From: Bdellovibrio sp. ZAP7
GTDB taxonomy: Bacteria > Bacteroidota > Bacteroidia > Flavobacteriales > Flavobacteriaceae
DNA length: 5,488 bases
Assembly (NCBI GenBank): GCA_943324165.2
Contig: CALPKO020000124.1
Coordinates: 1-5,488 of the forward strand
Reading direction: 5' to 3'
Under the pieces are notes generated by a model. That model was given only the letters and a program-made list of their open reading frames with translations. It searched no databases and was not told where the DNA came from. Positions 1 through 5,488 of this stretch are shown one piece after another (within the stretch, counting starts at the first letter, position 1; each line of letters starts with the position of its first letter). Made by a program: the position numbers and the translations under genes.

Positions 1-498
1 AGCGCCACCCGATTTTGAAATCATTACAAATGGCACTTTGTTTTTGATAGAATAATCAATTCCTCGTGCAATCTTCTCTCCTACTACTGCTCCCATCGAG
101 CCACCAATAAAAGCAAAATCCATGCAACAAACCACCAATTCTTTTCCTTTAGAAAGTCCAACTGCTGTTCGAACCGCATCTTTAAGTTGCGTTTTTTCTT
201 GTGCATCTTTCAATCGGTCTGCGTATTTTTTGGTATCCACAAAATGCAAAGGATCTTTAGAGGTCATTTTTGCATCTAGTTCTTTGAATTCGCCATTGTC
301 AAACAAAATATCAAAATATTCTTTGCTGCCAATTCTCACATGAAAACCGTCTTCTGGGCTTACCCAAAGATTACGTGCCAATTCGTCTGCATCAATAATT
401 TTTCCTGTTGGCGATTTGTACCACAACCCTTTTGGAACATCTTTTTTGTCTTCTGTTGCGGTGGTGATTCCTTTTTCCGTTCTTTTAAACCAAGCCAT
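1..498 (-). CDS. accD: Acetyl-CoA carboxylase carboxyltransferase subunit beta, N-terminal part (runs off left edge)
   Basis: AccD is the beta subunit of the cytoplasmic carboxyltransferase. With AccA it moves the carboxyl group from carboxybiotin on AccB to acetyl-CoA, making malonyl-CoA for fatty acid synthesis. The window holds the first 166 codons, starting [20 protein letters not shown]. The C-terminal part, which I expect to be roughly 115-120 residues, lies outside. Residues 105-166 carry the crotonase-fold core, including [17 protein letters not shown] (130-146) and the start of the SGGAR acyl-binding motif (SGGA, 163-166). Residues 24-53 align with the E. coli zinc ribbon, but its four cysteines (C27, C30, C46, C49) are absent: S29, S47 and D50 replace three and the other falls at a gap. 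The only cysteines seen are C124 and C125. The ATG is chosen because the MAWFKR start is typical of flavobacterial AccD. The gene follows fbaA on the same strand after 152 bp, and its leader is a 7-bp repeat array instead of a normal ribosome binding site. The identification is secure. Confidence 0.96.
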   Translation of the reverse strand, partial: MAWFKRTEKGITTATEDKKDVPKGLWYKSPTGKIIDADELARNLWVSPEDGFHVRIGSKEYFDILFDNGEFKELDAKMTSKDPLHFVDTKKYADRLKDAQEKTQLKDAVRTAVGLSKGKELVVCCMDFAFIGGSMGAVVGEKIARGIDYSIKNKVPFVMISKSGGA

Positions 499-500
499 TT

Positions 501-537
501 GATTTTAGATTTTAGATTTTAGATTTTAGATTTTAGA
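501..537. repeat. Tandem heptamer array (GATTTTA, 5 perfect copies)
   Basis: Five perfect tandem copies of GATTTTA occupy 501-535, followed by a partial copy (GA) before the register breaks at 538. Read on the minus strand the unit is TAAAATC. The array ends only 2 nt before the accD start codon, so it forms the whole region where the ribosome would bind. The unit is not a multiple of three, but the array is non-coding. A change in copy number would therefore alter leader length, not reading frame. Confidence 0.9.
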
Positions 538-596
538 CTTAACTTCAATCTTAAATTCTATCGTCATCATTTATAATTTTCTATATTGTTTAAAAT

Positions 597-636
597 AAAA
601 AAACAGAATTTAAAAGCGTCTAACTTCTAAATTCTG
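597..636 (-). terminator. Probable intrinsic terminator downstream of fbaA
   Basis: On the minus strand a perfect 9-bp inverted repeat (CAGAATTTA at 636-628, TAAATTCTG at 612-604) with a 15-nt loop is followed directly by seven T residues (603-597) and then more A/T-rich sequence. It starts 14 bp after the fbaA stop codon. The geometry fits a rho-independent terminator, but the stem has only two G-C pairs and is weak, so read-through into accD is likely. Part of the stem is shared with the heptad repeat at 618-645. Confidence 0.5.
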
Positions 637-659
637 AATTCTAAATTTATTTAAAGCGT
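608..659. repeat. Short imperfect direct repeat overlapping the fbaA stop codon
   Basis: ATTTAAAGCGT at 649-659, which spans the last codons and stop codon of fbaA, recurs as ATTTAAAAGCGT at 608-619. The copies differ by one inserted A and are 29 bp apart. The spacer holds most of the degenerate heptad array. This could be a small tandem duplication of the gene end or a flanking duplication, or it could be chance in AT-rich DNA, although the shared AGCGT makes pure chance less likely. Confidence 0.5.
618..645. repeat. Degenerate heptamer array (TTCTAAA-like, 4 copies)
   Basis: Four consecutive 7-bp units read GTCTAAC, TTCTAAA, TTCTGAA and TTCTAAA on the plus strand. Rotated, the commonest unit is TCTAAAT. 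The array at 501-537, read on the opposite strand, has the unit TCTAAAA. The two arrays thus have nearly the same unit in inverted orientation and could pair across the fbaA-accD intergenic region. The degeneracy suggests this copy is older or under less homogenisation than the perfect array beside accD. Confidence 0.7.
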
Positions 660-1718
660 ATTCACATTATTCAAATCTGCGAATGCTTGTTCTAGTCTTT
701 TGTTGAAAGTCATTTCGCCTTCACGCAACCATTTTCTTGGGTCGTAGTGTTTTTTGTTTGGCGCTTCTGGACCTTCTGGGTTTCCGATTTGGGCATTTAA
801 ATACGCAATATTATGTGTCATATAATCACGGATTCCTTCTGTGAAAGCGAATTGCAAATCGGTATCGATGTTCATTTTAATTACCCCATAAGAAATTCCT
901 TCTCTTATTTCTTCTAAAGTTGAACCTGATCCACCATGAAACACAAAATCTACTGGGTTTTGACCCAAATTGAATTTTTGCTGCACATGGTCTTGAGAGT
1001 TTTTCAAGATTTTTGGTGTTAATTTCACATTGCCTGGTTTATAAACACCATGCACATTTCCGAAAGCGGCCGCAATTGTGAAACGAGGACTTATTTTAGA
1101 TAATTCTTCATATGCGTAAGCTACTTCTTCCGGCTGCGTATATAATTTTGAACTGTCCACATCAGAATTGTCTACACCATCTTCTTCCCCACCCGTAATT
1201 CCTAATTCTATTTCTAATGTCATTCCCAATTTTGACATTCTAGCCAAATAGGTTTTACAAATTTCAATATTTTCTTCGATTGGTTCTTCCGACAAGTCAA
1301 TCATGTGAGAAGAATATAGAGGTTTTCCTGTTTCAGCAAAATGCTTTTCTGAAGCATCTAAAAGTCCATCAATCCACGGCAATAATTTTTTCGCGCAGTG
1401 GTCAGTATGCAAAATTACAGTAGCTCCGTATGCTTCTGCAAGCGTGTGAATGTGTTTTGCACCAGCAATTCCACCTGCAATCGCTGCTTTTTCACCTGCA
1501 TTAGACAAACCTTTTCCAGCATTAAACTGGGCTCCACCATTAGAAAACTGAATAATTACAGGTGCATTTAACTTAGCTGCTGTTTCTAAAACACCATTGA
1601 TAGTGTCTGAACCAATTACGTTTACTGCTGGAAGTGCAAATCCTTTTTCTTTTGCATAAGCAAAAATTGCTTGAACTTCGTCTCCCGTTGCAACTCCAGG
1701 TTTAATGTTGTGTGCCAT
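651..1718 (-). CDS. fbaA: Class II fructose-bisphosphate aldolase
   Basis: This is the zinc-dependent cytoplasmic enzyme that reversibly splits fructose 1,6-bisphosphate into dihydroxyacetone phosphate and glyceraldehyde 3-phosphate, in glycolysis and gluconeogenesis. It has 355 residues against 359 in E. coli FbaA and aligns along its whole length with an offset of about three residues after the N-terminus. HTDH (104-107) supplies the catalytic D106 and zinc ligand H107. H223 (in NVHGVYKPG) and H261 (in FVFHGGSGS) are the other expected zinc ligands, and E171 matches E. coli E174. GGEEDG (176-181) holds E179, the counterpart of E182 on the mobile catalytic loop. N283 and D285 in KMNIDTD match the substrate-contacting N286 and D288. 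Nothing is missing. The ATG at 1718 gives the normal N-terminus and has an A-rich leader (CATAAA). The gene begins 46 bp after the tamL stop, may share its transcript or use the box at 1747-1754, and is followed by a probable terminator. Confidence 0.98.
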   Translation of the reverse strand: MAHNIKPGVATGDEVQAIFAYAKEKGFALPAVNVIGSDTINGVLETAAKLNAPVIIQFSNGGAQFNAGKGLSNAGEKAAIAGGIAGAKHIHTLAEAYGATVILHTDHCAKKLLPWIDGLLDASEKHFAETGKPLYSSHMIDLSEEPIEENIEICKTYLARMSKLGMTLEIELGITGGEEDGVDNSDVDSSKLYTQPEEVAYAYEELSKISPRFTIAAAFGNVHGVYKPGNVKLTPKILKNSQDHVQQKFNLGQNPVDFVFHGGSGSTLEEIREGISYGVIKMNIDTDLQFAFTEGIRDYMTHNIAYLNAQIGNPEGPEAPNKKHYDPRKWLREGEMTFNKRLEQAFADLNNVNTL

Positions 1719-1746
1719 TTTATGTTTGTGTTTAAAATTAAGTTTA

Positions 1747-1754
1747 CAAAATTA
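1747..1754 (-). promoter_or_regulatory. Possible -7 promoter box for fbaA
   Basis: The minus strand reads TAATTTTG here, an exact match to the Bacteroidota -7 element TAnnTTTG, in the 46-bp gap between tamL and fbaA. There are 28 nt between it and the fbaA ATG, which would give a leader of about 20-25 nt. No clear TTTG -33 element lies at the expected distance upstream, inside the end of tamL. AT-rich DNA makes such boxes common by chance, so this is weak evidence for separate transcription of fbaA. Confidence 0.3.
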
Positions 1755-1764
1755 AGAAATAAAA

Positions 1765-4323
1765 TTAGAATGGATAATTTATTCCGATATTTAAGACAGA
1801 GTTAGCAAAATTGTAGTCTCTAAACCATTTTTTGCCTGATAAATCTGCCGGATTATAAGTCCTAAAACCAAGATCTAGTCGCACAACAAAAAAGCTTAAG
1901 TCGTACCGGAAGCCAAAGCCTGAACCAATGGCAGTGTTTTCTAATGATTTTATGCCGGTAAATGTATAAGTCTCGTCTTTTACGTTGTCTAAAACATTCC
2001 AAATATTTCCTGCATCGACAAAAAGCGCGCCTTTTAAGCTGTTGAAAATCTTGAATCTCAATTCTGCACTAGCCGTGAGTTTTAAATTTGCCTCATTAAA
2101 ATCGTTTATGCCTCCGCTACTTCCTGGACCAAGGCCATAAGGTTGCCAAGCACGAATATCGTTTGAACCACCGGCAAAATAACTTCGCGAAAATGGAATA
2201 TTATCCGAGTTTCCATAAGGAATAGCTAAGCCAAAAAATCCTCTGGTCGCAAAAACTTTTTCGCTTGACAAATCCCAATGCTTAATGAATTCAAATTCTG
2301 TTTTGAGATATTGAGAATATTCGATACCGAAAATTGTTTTTTTAGTTTGTTGTCCGTCTAGTGTTTTTGCAGCATTTGCAAACAACGACATTACATTTCC
2401 TGCCGACTCAATTTTGGTTTTGAAAACATAAAAAGTATTGTCTTGCAAATTGGTTTTTGTAGTTTTAGTAAACGAGAAACTACTGGCTAAAATCAAATTG
2501 TTTTCAGTCAAGCGAACCCTTCTTTCCTCAATACTTCTGATTTTTTTATAATCTTTATCATTAGAAGTTAAATCAGTATTTCCACTTAAAACATCGTTTA
2601 TAAAAAATCCTGTTCCACCTTCGTCAATGGTCAAATCTCCTTTGCTATTCGTATAAGAGGGGTTAGTATTGTAGGACTTTGCATAAGCATTTAGAGCATT
2701 ATAAGAAGATTTATAAACATTAAAGTAATTACCGATATTAATATTATTGACATATTGCAAATTAAAAAGGTCGAACCTTGCAGCATTATTTTTTTTGGGT
2801 GTCCAATTGAAACTCATCGAACCCGTAAAATTCTCTTTGTCTAAACCAATGTTTTTTTGTTTAGCAAAACCTAAGTTTAGGGTAGTAAAAGGCAACATCG
2901 TTTTGGGGATAATTCTTTCTATTTTTATTGGAGAAAGCATTCTCGGAAAACTTAATTTTGTGTCCAATCCATATTCTGAAACATTAAAAAACAAATTATT
3001 TGGATTACTAAAAGCTCTAGAAGAACCTATGTTTCCGCGCGCTGCAATGTCAAAAGTTTCTGCACGATTAAAGACATTTCTGATAGTCAAACCCATACCT
3101 CCAGCAATTCCAAAATTCTGAATGATTGAATGCGTAAAATCAATAGTTGGTCGGAAACTGTACTTTTTTCTTGGCGTAAGCACAATCTTTGCTATCAATG
3201 ATCTTCCTGTACTATCACTTTCGTCCAATTTATATTGAATGGAGGGATAATTAAATATTTTTAAATTACTTAAATACCTCGAAGTCAAACTTGTTCTAAC
3301 GTCAGAATAGGTACTTCCGGGCGTAATAAAAATGGCATCTGTAATGGCATTTGGTTTGTATTTTAATTTTTTATAGCTGTAAAGATTGAATTTTTTATAG
3401 GTGACAGAATCGTTTACTTTCACTTGACTTTTCTCAGTGGGCAAATCGGTATAAATATTTACTTCACTTATTTTGAATATTTTAAAAGGCTTAGTAACCG
3501 TAGAATCATTTTGACGAACCGCTTGATCAGAAATTAAAATGTCAACATTCGATTTGTTGCCAGTTGCAATGGTATCGATATCAAAAGAAATATTACTTTG
3601 CTGAAAATAAAACGCACCATTATTTCTAAAATAAGTAGTTATTCGCTCTCGCTCACCATCAAAATTTTCACTTTTAAAAACAGTACCTCTCTTTATCAAG
3701 GAAAGATTTTTTGTTTTCTGAAACAATGAATCTAATGCTGGCGATTGGATTTTTGTTTGGACAGTATCAATATAACAAACAGCTCCTTTTGAAACACTAT
3801 AACTTACTTTGGCTTTTTTGGGACTTAAAGTATCAATTTTAAAATCAGCTTTTGAATGAAAATAACCATTATTAAAATAATAAGAATTCAACCTCATCAA
3901 TGATTTTTCACTTTTAATTTTATCAACAATAACTGGTGCTTCGCCTGTTTTTTCCAAAAACTGATCCAAACCAGCAAATAAAAAAGAATCTCCTTTTCGC
4001 TTGACTTGTTTGGCAGACAATAGCCAAGTTTGTCTTTTTAGTTTTTTTGGATTTTTTATGAATTTTGCCTTGTAAGCCGAATCTGGATTCTTGCGTGCCA
4101 AGTTGAACAAGTTCAGTCTAAATGAATAGCCAAGAATTTTAGTGTTGGGTTTTTGATACAACAAGTTTTCAATTTCTTCTTGATTTACTTTTTTCCCATC
4201 AATTTTTATTTCGTTCTTGGTCAACAAATATTTTCCGTTTGGAACTCTTTTTAACGAATTACAACCCGAATAGACCATTCCGATTAAAATAAATAAAACT
4301 ATTTTTGTAACACTATTTTTCAA
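1765..4323 (-). CDS. tamL: Omp85/BamA-superfamily outer membrane lipoprotein (TamL type)
   Basis: The 852-residue protein belongs to the BamA/TamA superfamily, which inserts proteins into the outer membrane. The N-terminus is a lipoprotein signal: basic residues K2 and K7, a hydrophobic stretch (8-17), then YSGC with acceptor C21. Tyr at -3 is unusual for a lipobox. The lipid anchor identifies the TamL subtype known from Bacteroidetes, thought to work with inner-membrane TamB. Residues of about 35-385 look like three POTRA domains, with repeat-type ends at YYFNNGYFHSKADFKID (148-164), YFRNNGAFYF (231-240) and LKIFNYPSIQY (354-364). The barrel spans about 386-852. IRAW (723-726) in the segment FAGGSNDIRAW corresponds to the VRGF motif of BamA loop 6, and the protein ends in Phe after alternating hydrophobic strands, a typical outer membrane C-terminal signal. 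Residues of about 545-605 are polar and probably a long surface loop. The start is TTG at 4323-4321: an in-frame stop lies 15 nt upstream with no ATG between, and M16 would cut into the signal peptide. No tamB is present in the window. The superfamily assignment is secure; the TamL role is inferred. Confidence 0.92.
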   Translation of the reverse strand: MKNSVTKIVLFILIGMVYSGCNSLKRVPNGKYLLTKNEIKIDGKKVNQEEIENLLYQKPNTKILGYSFRLNLFNLARKNPDSAYKAKFIKNPKKLKRQTWLLSAKQVKRKGDSFLFAGLDQFLEKTGEAPVIVDKIKSEKSLMRLNSYYFNNGYFHSKADFKIDTLSPKKAKVSYSVSKGAVCYIDTVQTKIQSPALDSLFQKTKNLSLIKRGTVFKSENFDGERERITTYFRNNGAFYFQQSNISFDIDTIATGNKSNVDILISDQAVRQNDSTVTKPFKIFKISEVNIYTDLPTEKSQVKVNDSVTYKKFNLYSYKKLKYKPNAITDAIFITPGSTYSDVRTSLTSRYLSNLKIFNYPSIQYKLDESDSTGRSLIAKIVLTPRKKYSFRPTIDFTHSIIQNFGIAGGMGLTIRNVFNRAETFDIAARGNIGSSRAFSNPNNLFFNVSEYGLDTKLSFPRMLSPIKIERIIPKTMLPFTTLNLGFAKQKNIGLDKENFTGSMSFNWTPKKNNAARFDLFNLQYVNNINIGNYFNVYKSSYNALNAYAKSYNTNPSYTNSKGDLTIDEGGTGFFINDVLSGNTDLTSNDKDYKKIRSIEERRVRLTENNLILASSFSFTKTTKTNLQDNTFYVFKTKIESAGNVMSLFANAAKTLDGQQTKKTIFGIEYSQYLKTEFEFIKHWDLSSEKVFATRGFFGLAIPYGNSDNIPFSRSYFAGGSNDIRAWQPYGLGPGSSGGINDFNEANLKLTASAELRFKIFNSLKGALFVDAGNIWNVLDNVKDETYTFTGIKSLENTAIGSGFGFRYDLSFFVVRLDLGFRTYNPADLSGKKWFRDYNFANSVLNIGINYPF
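4300..4307 (+). promoter_or_regulatory. Possible -7 promoter box for the RNA methyltransferase gene
   Basis: TATTTTTG matches TAnnTTTG on the plus strand inside the 5' end of tamL. It would place a transcription start about 50 nt before the ATG at 4362. No convincing -33 TTTG is visible upstream. If real, it means the divergent promoters overlap the opposite gene. Confidence 0.22.
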
Positions 4324-4343
4324 TGGTTGTGAAATATTTTAAT

Positions 4344-4351
4344 CAAAAGTA
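4344..4351 (-). promoter_or_regulatory. Possible -7 promoter box for tamL
   Basis: The minus strand reads TACTTTTG, an exact fit to the Bacteroidota -7 element TAnnTTTG, with 20 nt between it and the TTG start of tamL. A TTTG occurs at 4380-4377 on the same strand, but the 25-nt spacer is longer than the roughly 19-21 nt I would expect. The position is right for a promoter with a short leader, inside the only non-coding DNA available between the two divergent genes. Confidence 0.4.
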
Positions 4352-4361
4352 CATTATTTCT

Positions 4362-5087
4362 ATGGTTAGTAAAAACCAAATAAAGTTAATAAGCAGTTTG
4401 CATCAAAAAAAATTTCGCCAAAGCCTGAATTTGTTCATTGCCGAAGGACAAAAAGTAATCCAAGAATTGTTGGATGCCAACTTTGTTTTAGAGCACCTTT
4501 ATCAAACAGAGTCTTTGTTTTCGGACATTATTGGTGATAAAAAAACTCTGATTGAATTCAATGATTTAAAAAAAATCAGTGCTTTGACCGTTCCCAATAA
4601 TTGTTTAGCTGTTTTTCAAACACCAAATCCAAAACCAATTATCGAAAAAGGATTACTGATTGCACTTGACGATATTCGCGATCCTGGTAATTTTGGCACC
4701 ATTTTGAGGCTTTGCGATTGGTTTGGTATCGAGCAAGTTTTGTGTTCAAAAGCAACCGTAGATTTGTATAATCCCAAAGTGATTCAAGCCACAATGGGTT
4801 CTGTTGCACGAGTAAACATTAATTATTTGAACTTAAAACCATTTTTAGAAAACACAAAACTATCTGTTTTTGGCACTTTTATGGAAGGTGAAAATATTTA
4901 TAAAACCGATTTGCCAAATGATGGAATTATCGTGATGGGCAACGAAGCGAATGGAATTTCTACTGAAATTGAGAAAATGATAAATAGGAGATTAACCATT
5001 CCAAGATTTGGCAATTTACAAAAAACGGAAAGTCTAAATGTTGCAACTGCAACTGCAATTGTTTTGAGTGAATTTAGGAGAGGTTAA
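4362..5087 (+). CDS. SpoU/TrmH-family RNA 2'-O-methyltransferase
   Basis: This 241-residue protein is predicted to transfer a methyl group from S-adenosylmethionine to a ribose 2'-hydroxyl of rRNA or tRNA in the cytoplasm. Residues of about 1-95 form the N-terminal RNA-binding domain of this family (LFIAEGQKVIQELL, 24-37). The C-terminal part is the SPOUT knotted fold with its three motifs: motif 1 LDDIRDPGNFGTILR (102-116) with N110 and the conserved R116; motif 2 IVMGNEANGIS (190-200) with E195; motif 3 ESLNVATATAIVLSEF (223-238) with N226, which forms the cofactor-binding knot. Length and architecture resemble RlmB-like proteins, but the target nucleotide cannot be read from sequence, so I give no gene symbol. 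The ATG at 4362 is preferred to the in-frame ATG at 4323: the protein then begins MVSKNQIKLISSLHQKK, as in relatives, and the 13 extra residues look unconserved and would overlap the tamL start codon. Start-to-start distance from divergent tamL is 38 bp. Confidence 0.92.
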   Translation: MVSKNQIKLISSLHQKKFRQSLNLFIAEGQKVIQELLDANFVLEHLYQTESLFSDIIGDKKTLIEFNDLKKISALTVPNNCLAVFQTPNPKPIIEKGLLIALDDIRDPGNFGTILRLCDWFGIEQVLCSKATVDLYNPKVIQATMGSVARVNINYLNLKPFLENTKLSVFGTFMEGENIYKTDLPNDGIIVMGNEANGISTEIEKMINRRLTIPRFGNLQKTESLNVATATAIVLSEFRRG

Positions 5088-5277
5088 TAGTGAAAACAAA
5101 TCCAATTTAATTGGAATTGAACAAACTAAACTTACGATTTATCGATTTAATTAAAGAAAACCAAAATTGTATTTCCCGTTTTTACCAACGGAAAATTTGA
5201 CTTCAACTAATTTCTATTGCGGAAGACATTAGTTTCAATAAAATAATTACTTTTAAACTTTAAAATAAAAACCTAAA
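5088..5277. other. Intergenic region with small inverted repeats, no gene seen
   Basis: These 190 bp between the methyltransferase stop and the next gene hold no plausible ORF on either strand. Three inverted repeats can be seen: TCCAATT/AATTGGA around one central base (5101-5115), CCGTT/AACGG with a 6-nt loop (5176-5191), and AACTAAT/ATTAGTT with a 16-nt spacer (5205-5234). None is followed by a clean T-run, so none is a convincing terminator. TACTTTTA at 5248-5255 differs by one base from TAnnTTTG and lies 22 nt before the ATG at 5278; it could be the promoter -7 box, but no -33 box is spaced correctly. Confidence 0.4.
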
Positions 5278-5488
5278 ATGAAAAAACTATTTTTGTTAAC
5301 CTTAATCTCAATTGGTTTGAATGCTACTGCACAAAATGTTTTAACTCCAGAAATGCTTTGGAAACTGGGCAGAGTTTCCGTTATCGGAATTTCTAAAGAT
5401 GCAAAATCGATCATTTATAAAGTGGCTATTCCATCGATAGAAGAAAATAAATCGAACTCAAAATTTTATGCTATTCCGGTTAACGGAG
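5278..5488 (+). CDS. Exported protein, probable S9 family (prolyl oligopeptidase-type) peptidase, N-terminus only
   Basis: Only the first 70 codons are in the window. MKKLFLLTLISIGLNATAQ is a clear Sec signal peptide: K2-K3, a hydrophobic core (4-14) and an A16-T17-A18 cleavage site, with the mature protein probably starting at Q19. The mature start NVLTPEMLWKLGRVS, followed by GISKDAKSIIYKV (36-48), closely resembles the beginning of secreted flavobacterial S9 peptidases. In these an N-terminal beta-propeller of repeats like SKDGKxIxY precedes an alpha/beta-hydrolase domain with a Ser-Asp-His triad, over a length of roughly 600-700 residues. The catalytic part is outside the window, so the activity is unproven; a TolB-like propeller protein is the alternative. 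The ATG at 5278 has an A-rich leader (AACCTAAA) usual for this phylum. It follows the methyltransferase gene by 190 bp on the same strand and is probably a separate transcription unit. Confidence 0.75.
   Translation, partial: MKKLFLLTLISIGLNATAQNVLTPEMLWKLGRVSVIGISKDAKSIIYKVAIPSIEENKSNSKFYAIPVNG

Noticed and set aside
122..522. Two plus-strand ORFs (122-343 and 340-522) opposite accD
   Set aside because: They are antisense to the clearly conserved AccD reading frame, resemble no family and have an implausible composition; they are shadows.
501..537. CRISPR-like or attachment-site interpretation of the heptad array
   Set aside because: The units are 7 bp with no spacers, there are no cas or integrase genes and no sign of an inserted element.
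2747..3121. Plus-strand ORF of 124 codons inside tamL
   Set aside because: It lies fully antisense to the tamL barrel region, has no recognisable domain and is explained by codon bias of tamL.
4323..4361. In-frame N-terminal extension of the RNA methyltransferase from ATG 4323
   Set aside because: The 13 added residues look unlike the family, and the start would overlap the tamL TTG; the ATG at 4362 gives the usual N-terminus.
5101..5115. Palindrome TCCAATT-T-AATTGGA after the methyltransferase gene as a terminator
   Set aside because: The central loop is too small for a stable RNA hairpin without opening several pairs, and no T-run follows.
5088..5277. Small RNA or riboswitch in the intergenic region
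   Set aside because: The inverted repeats are short and do not form a recognisable fold or known riboswitch core; the evidence is too weak to call.

Overview
This window looks like ordinary core chromosome of a Flavobacterium-type member of the Bacteroidota. The DNA is strongly AT-rich. The start codons have A/T-rich leaders without a Shine-Dalgarno sequence, and several TAnnTTTG boxes (the Bacteroidota -7 element) lie upstream of genes. The proteins match flavobacterial versions as I remember them, including an AccD without zinc-ribbon cysteines and a lipid-anchored Omp85 protein. Genus-level placement is an inference, because no rRNA or other marker gene is present.

Minus strand, in transcription order: (1) tamL, 4323-1765, an Omp85/BamA-superfamily outer membrane lipoprotein; (2) 46 bp further on, fbaA, 1718-651, a class II fructose-bisphosphate aldolase; (3) a 152-bp intergenic region with a likely terminator and two mirrored arrays of 7-bp repeats; (4) accD, from 498 and running off the left edge, the carboxyltransferase beta subunit of acetyl-CoA carboxylase. 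Plus strand: (5) a SpoU/TrmH-family RNA 2'-O-methyltransferase, 4362-5087, divergent from tamL with only 38 bp between the two starts; (6) a 190-bp intergenic region with small inverted repeats; (7) the first 70 codons of an exported protein that resembles flavobacterial S9 (prolyl oligopeptidase-type) peptidases, from 5278 and running off the right edge.

The genes do housekeeping work: envelope assembly (TamL), glycolysis/gluconeogenesis (FbaA), the committed step of fatty acid synthesis (AccD), RNA modification, and probably periplasmic peptide breakdown. A link between carbon flux, lipid supply and outer membrane assembly can be imagined for the minus-strand cluster. However, the terminator-like hairpin after fbaA suggests accD is at least partly separate.

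I see no mobile element, CRISPR array, defence system or phage gene, and nothing I would call a new system. The points most worth a second look are the mirrored heptad arrays between fbaA and accD (one of which forms the accD translation leader), a short direct repeat that includes the fbaA stop codon, the loss of the AccD zinc ribbon, and the TTG start of tamL inside a very compact divergent promoter region.
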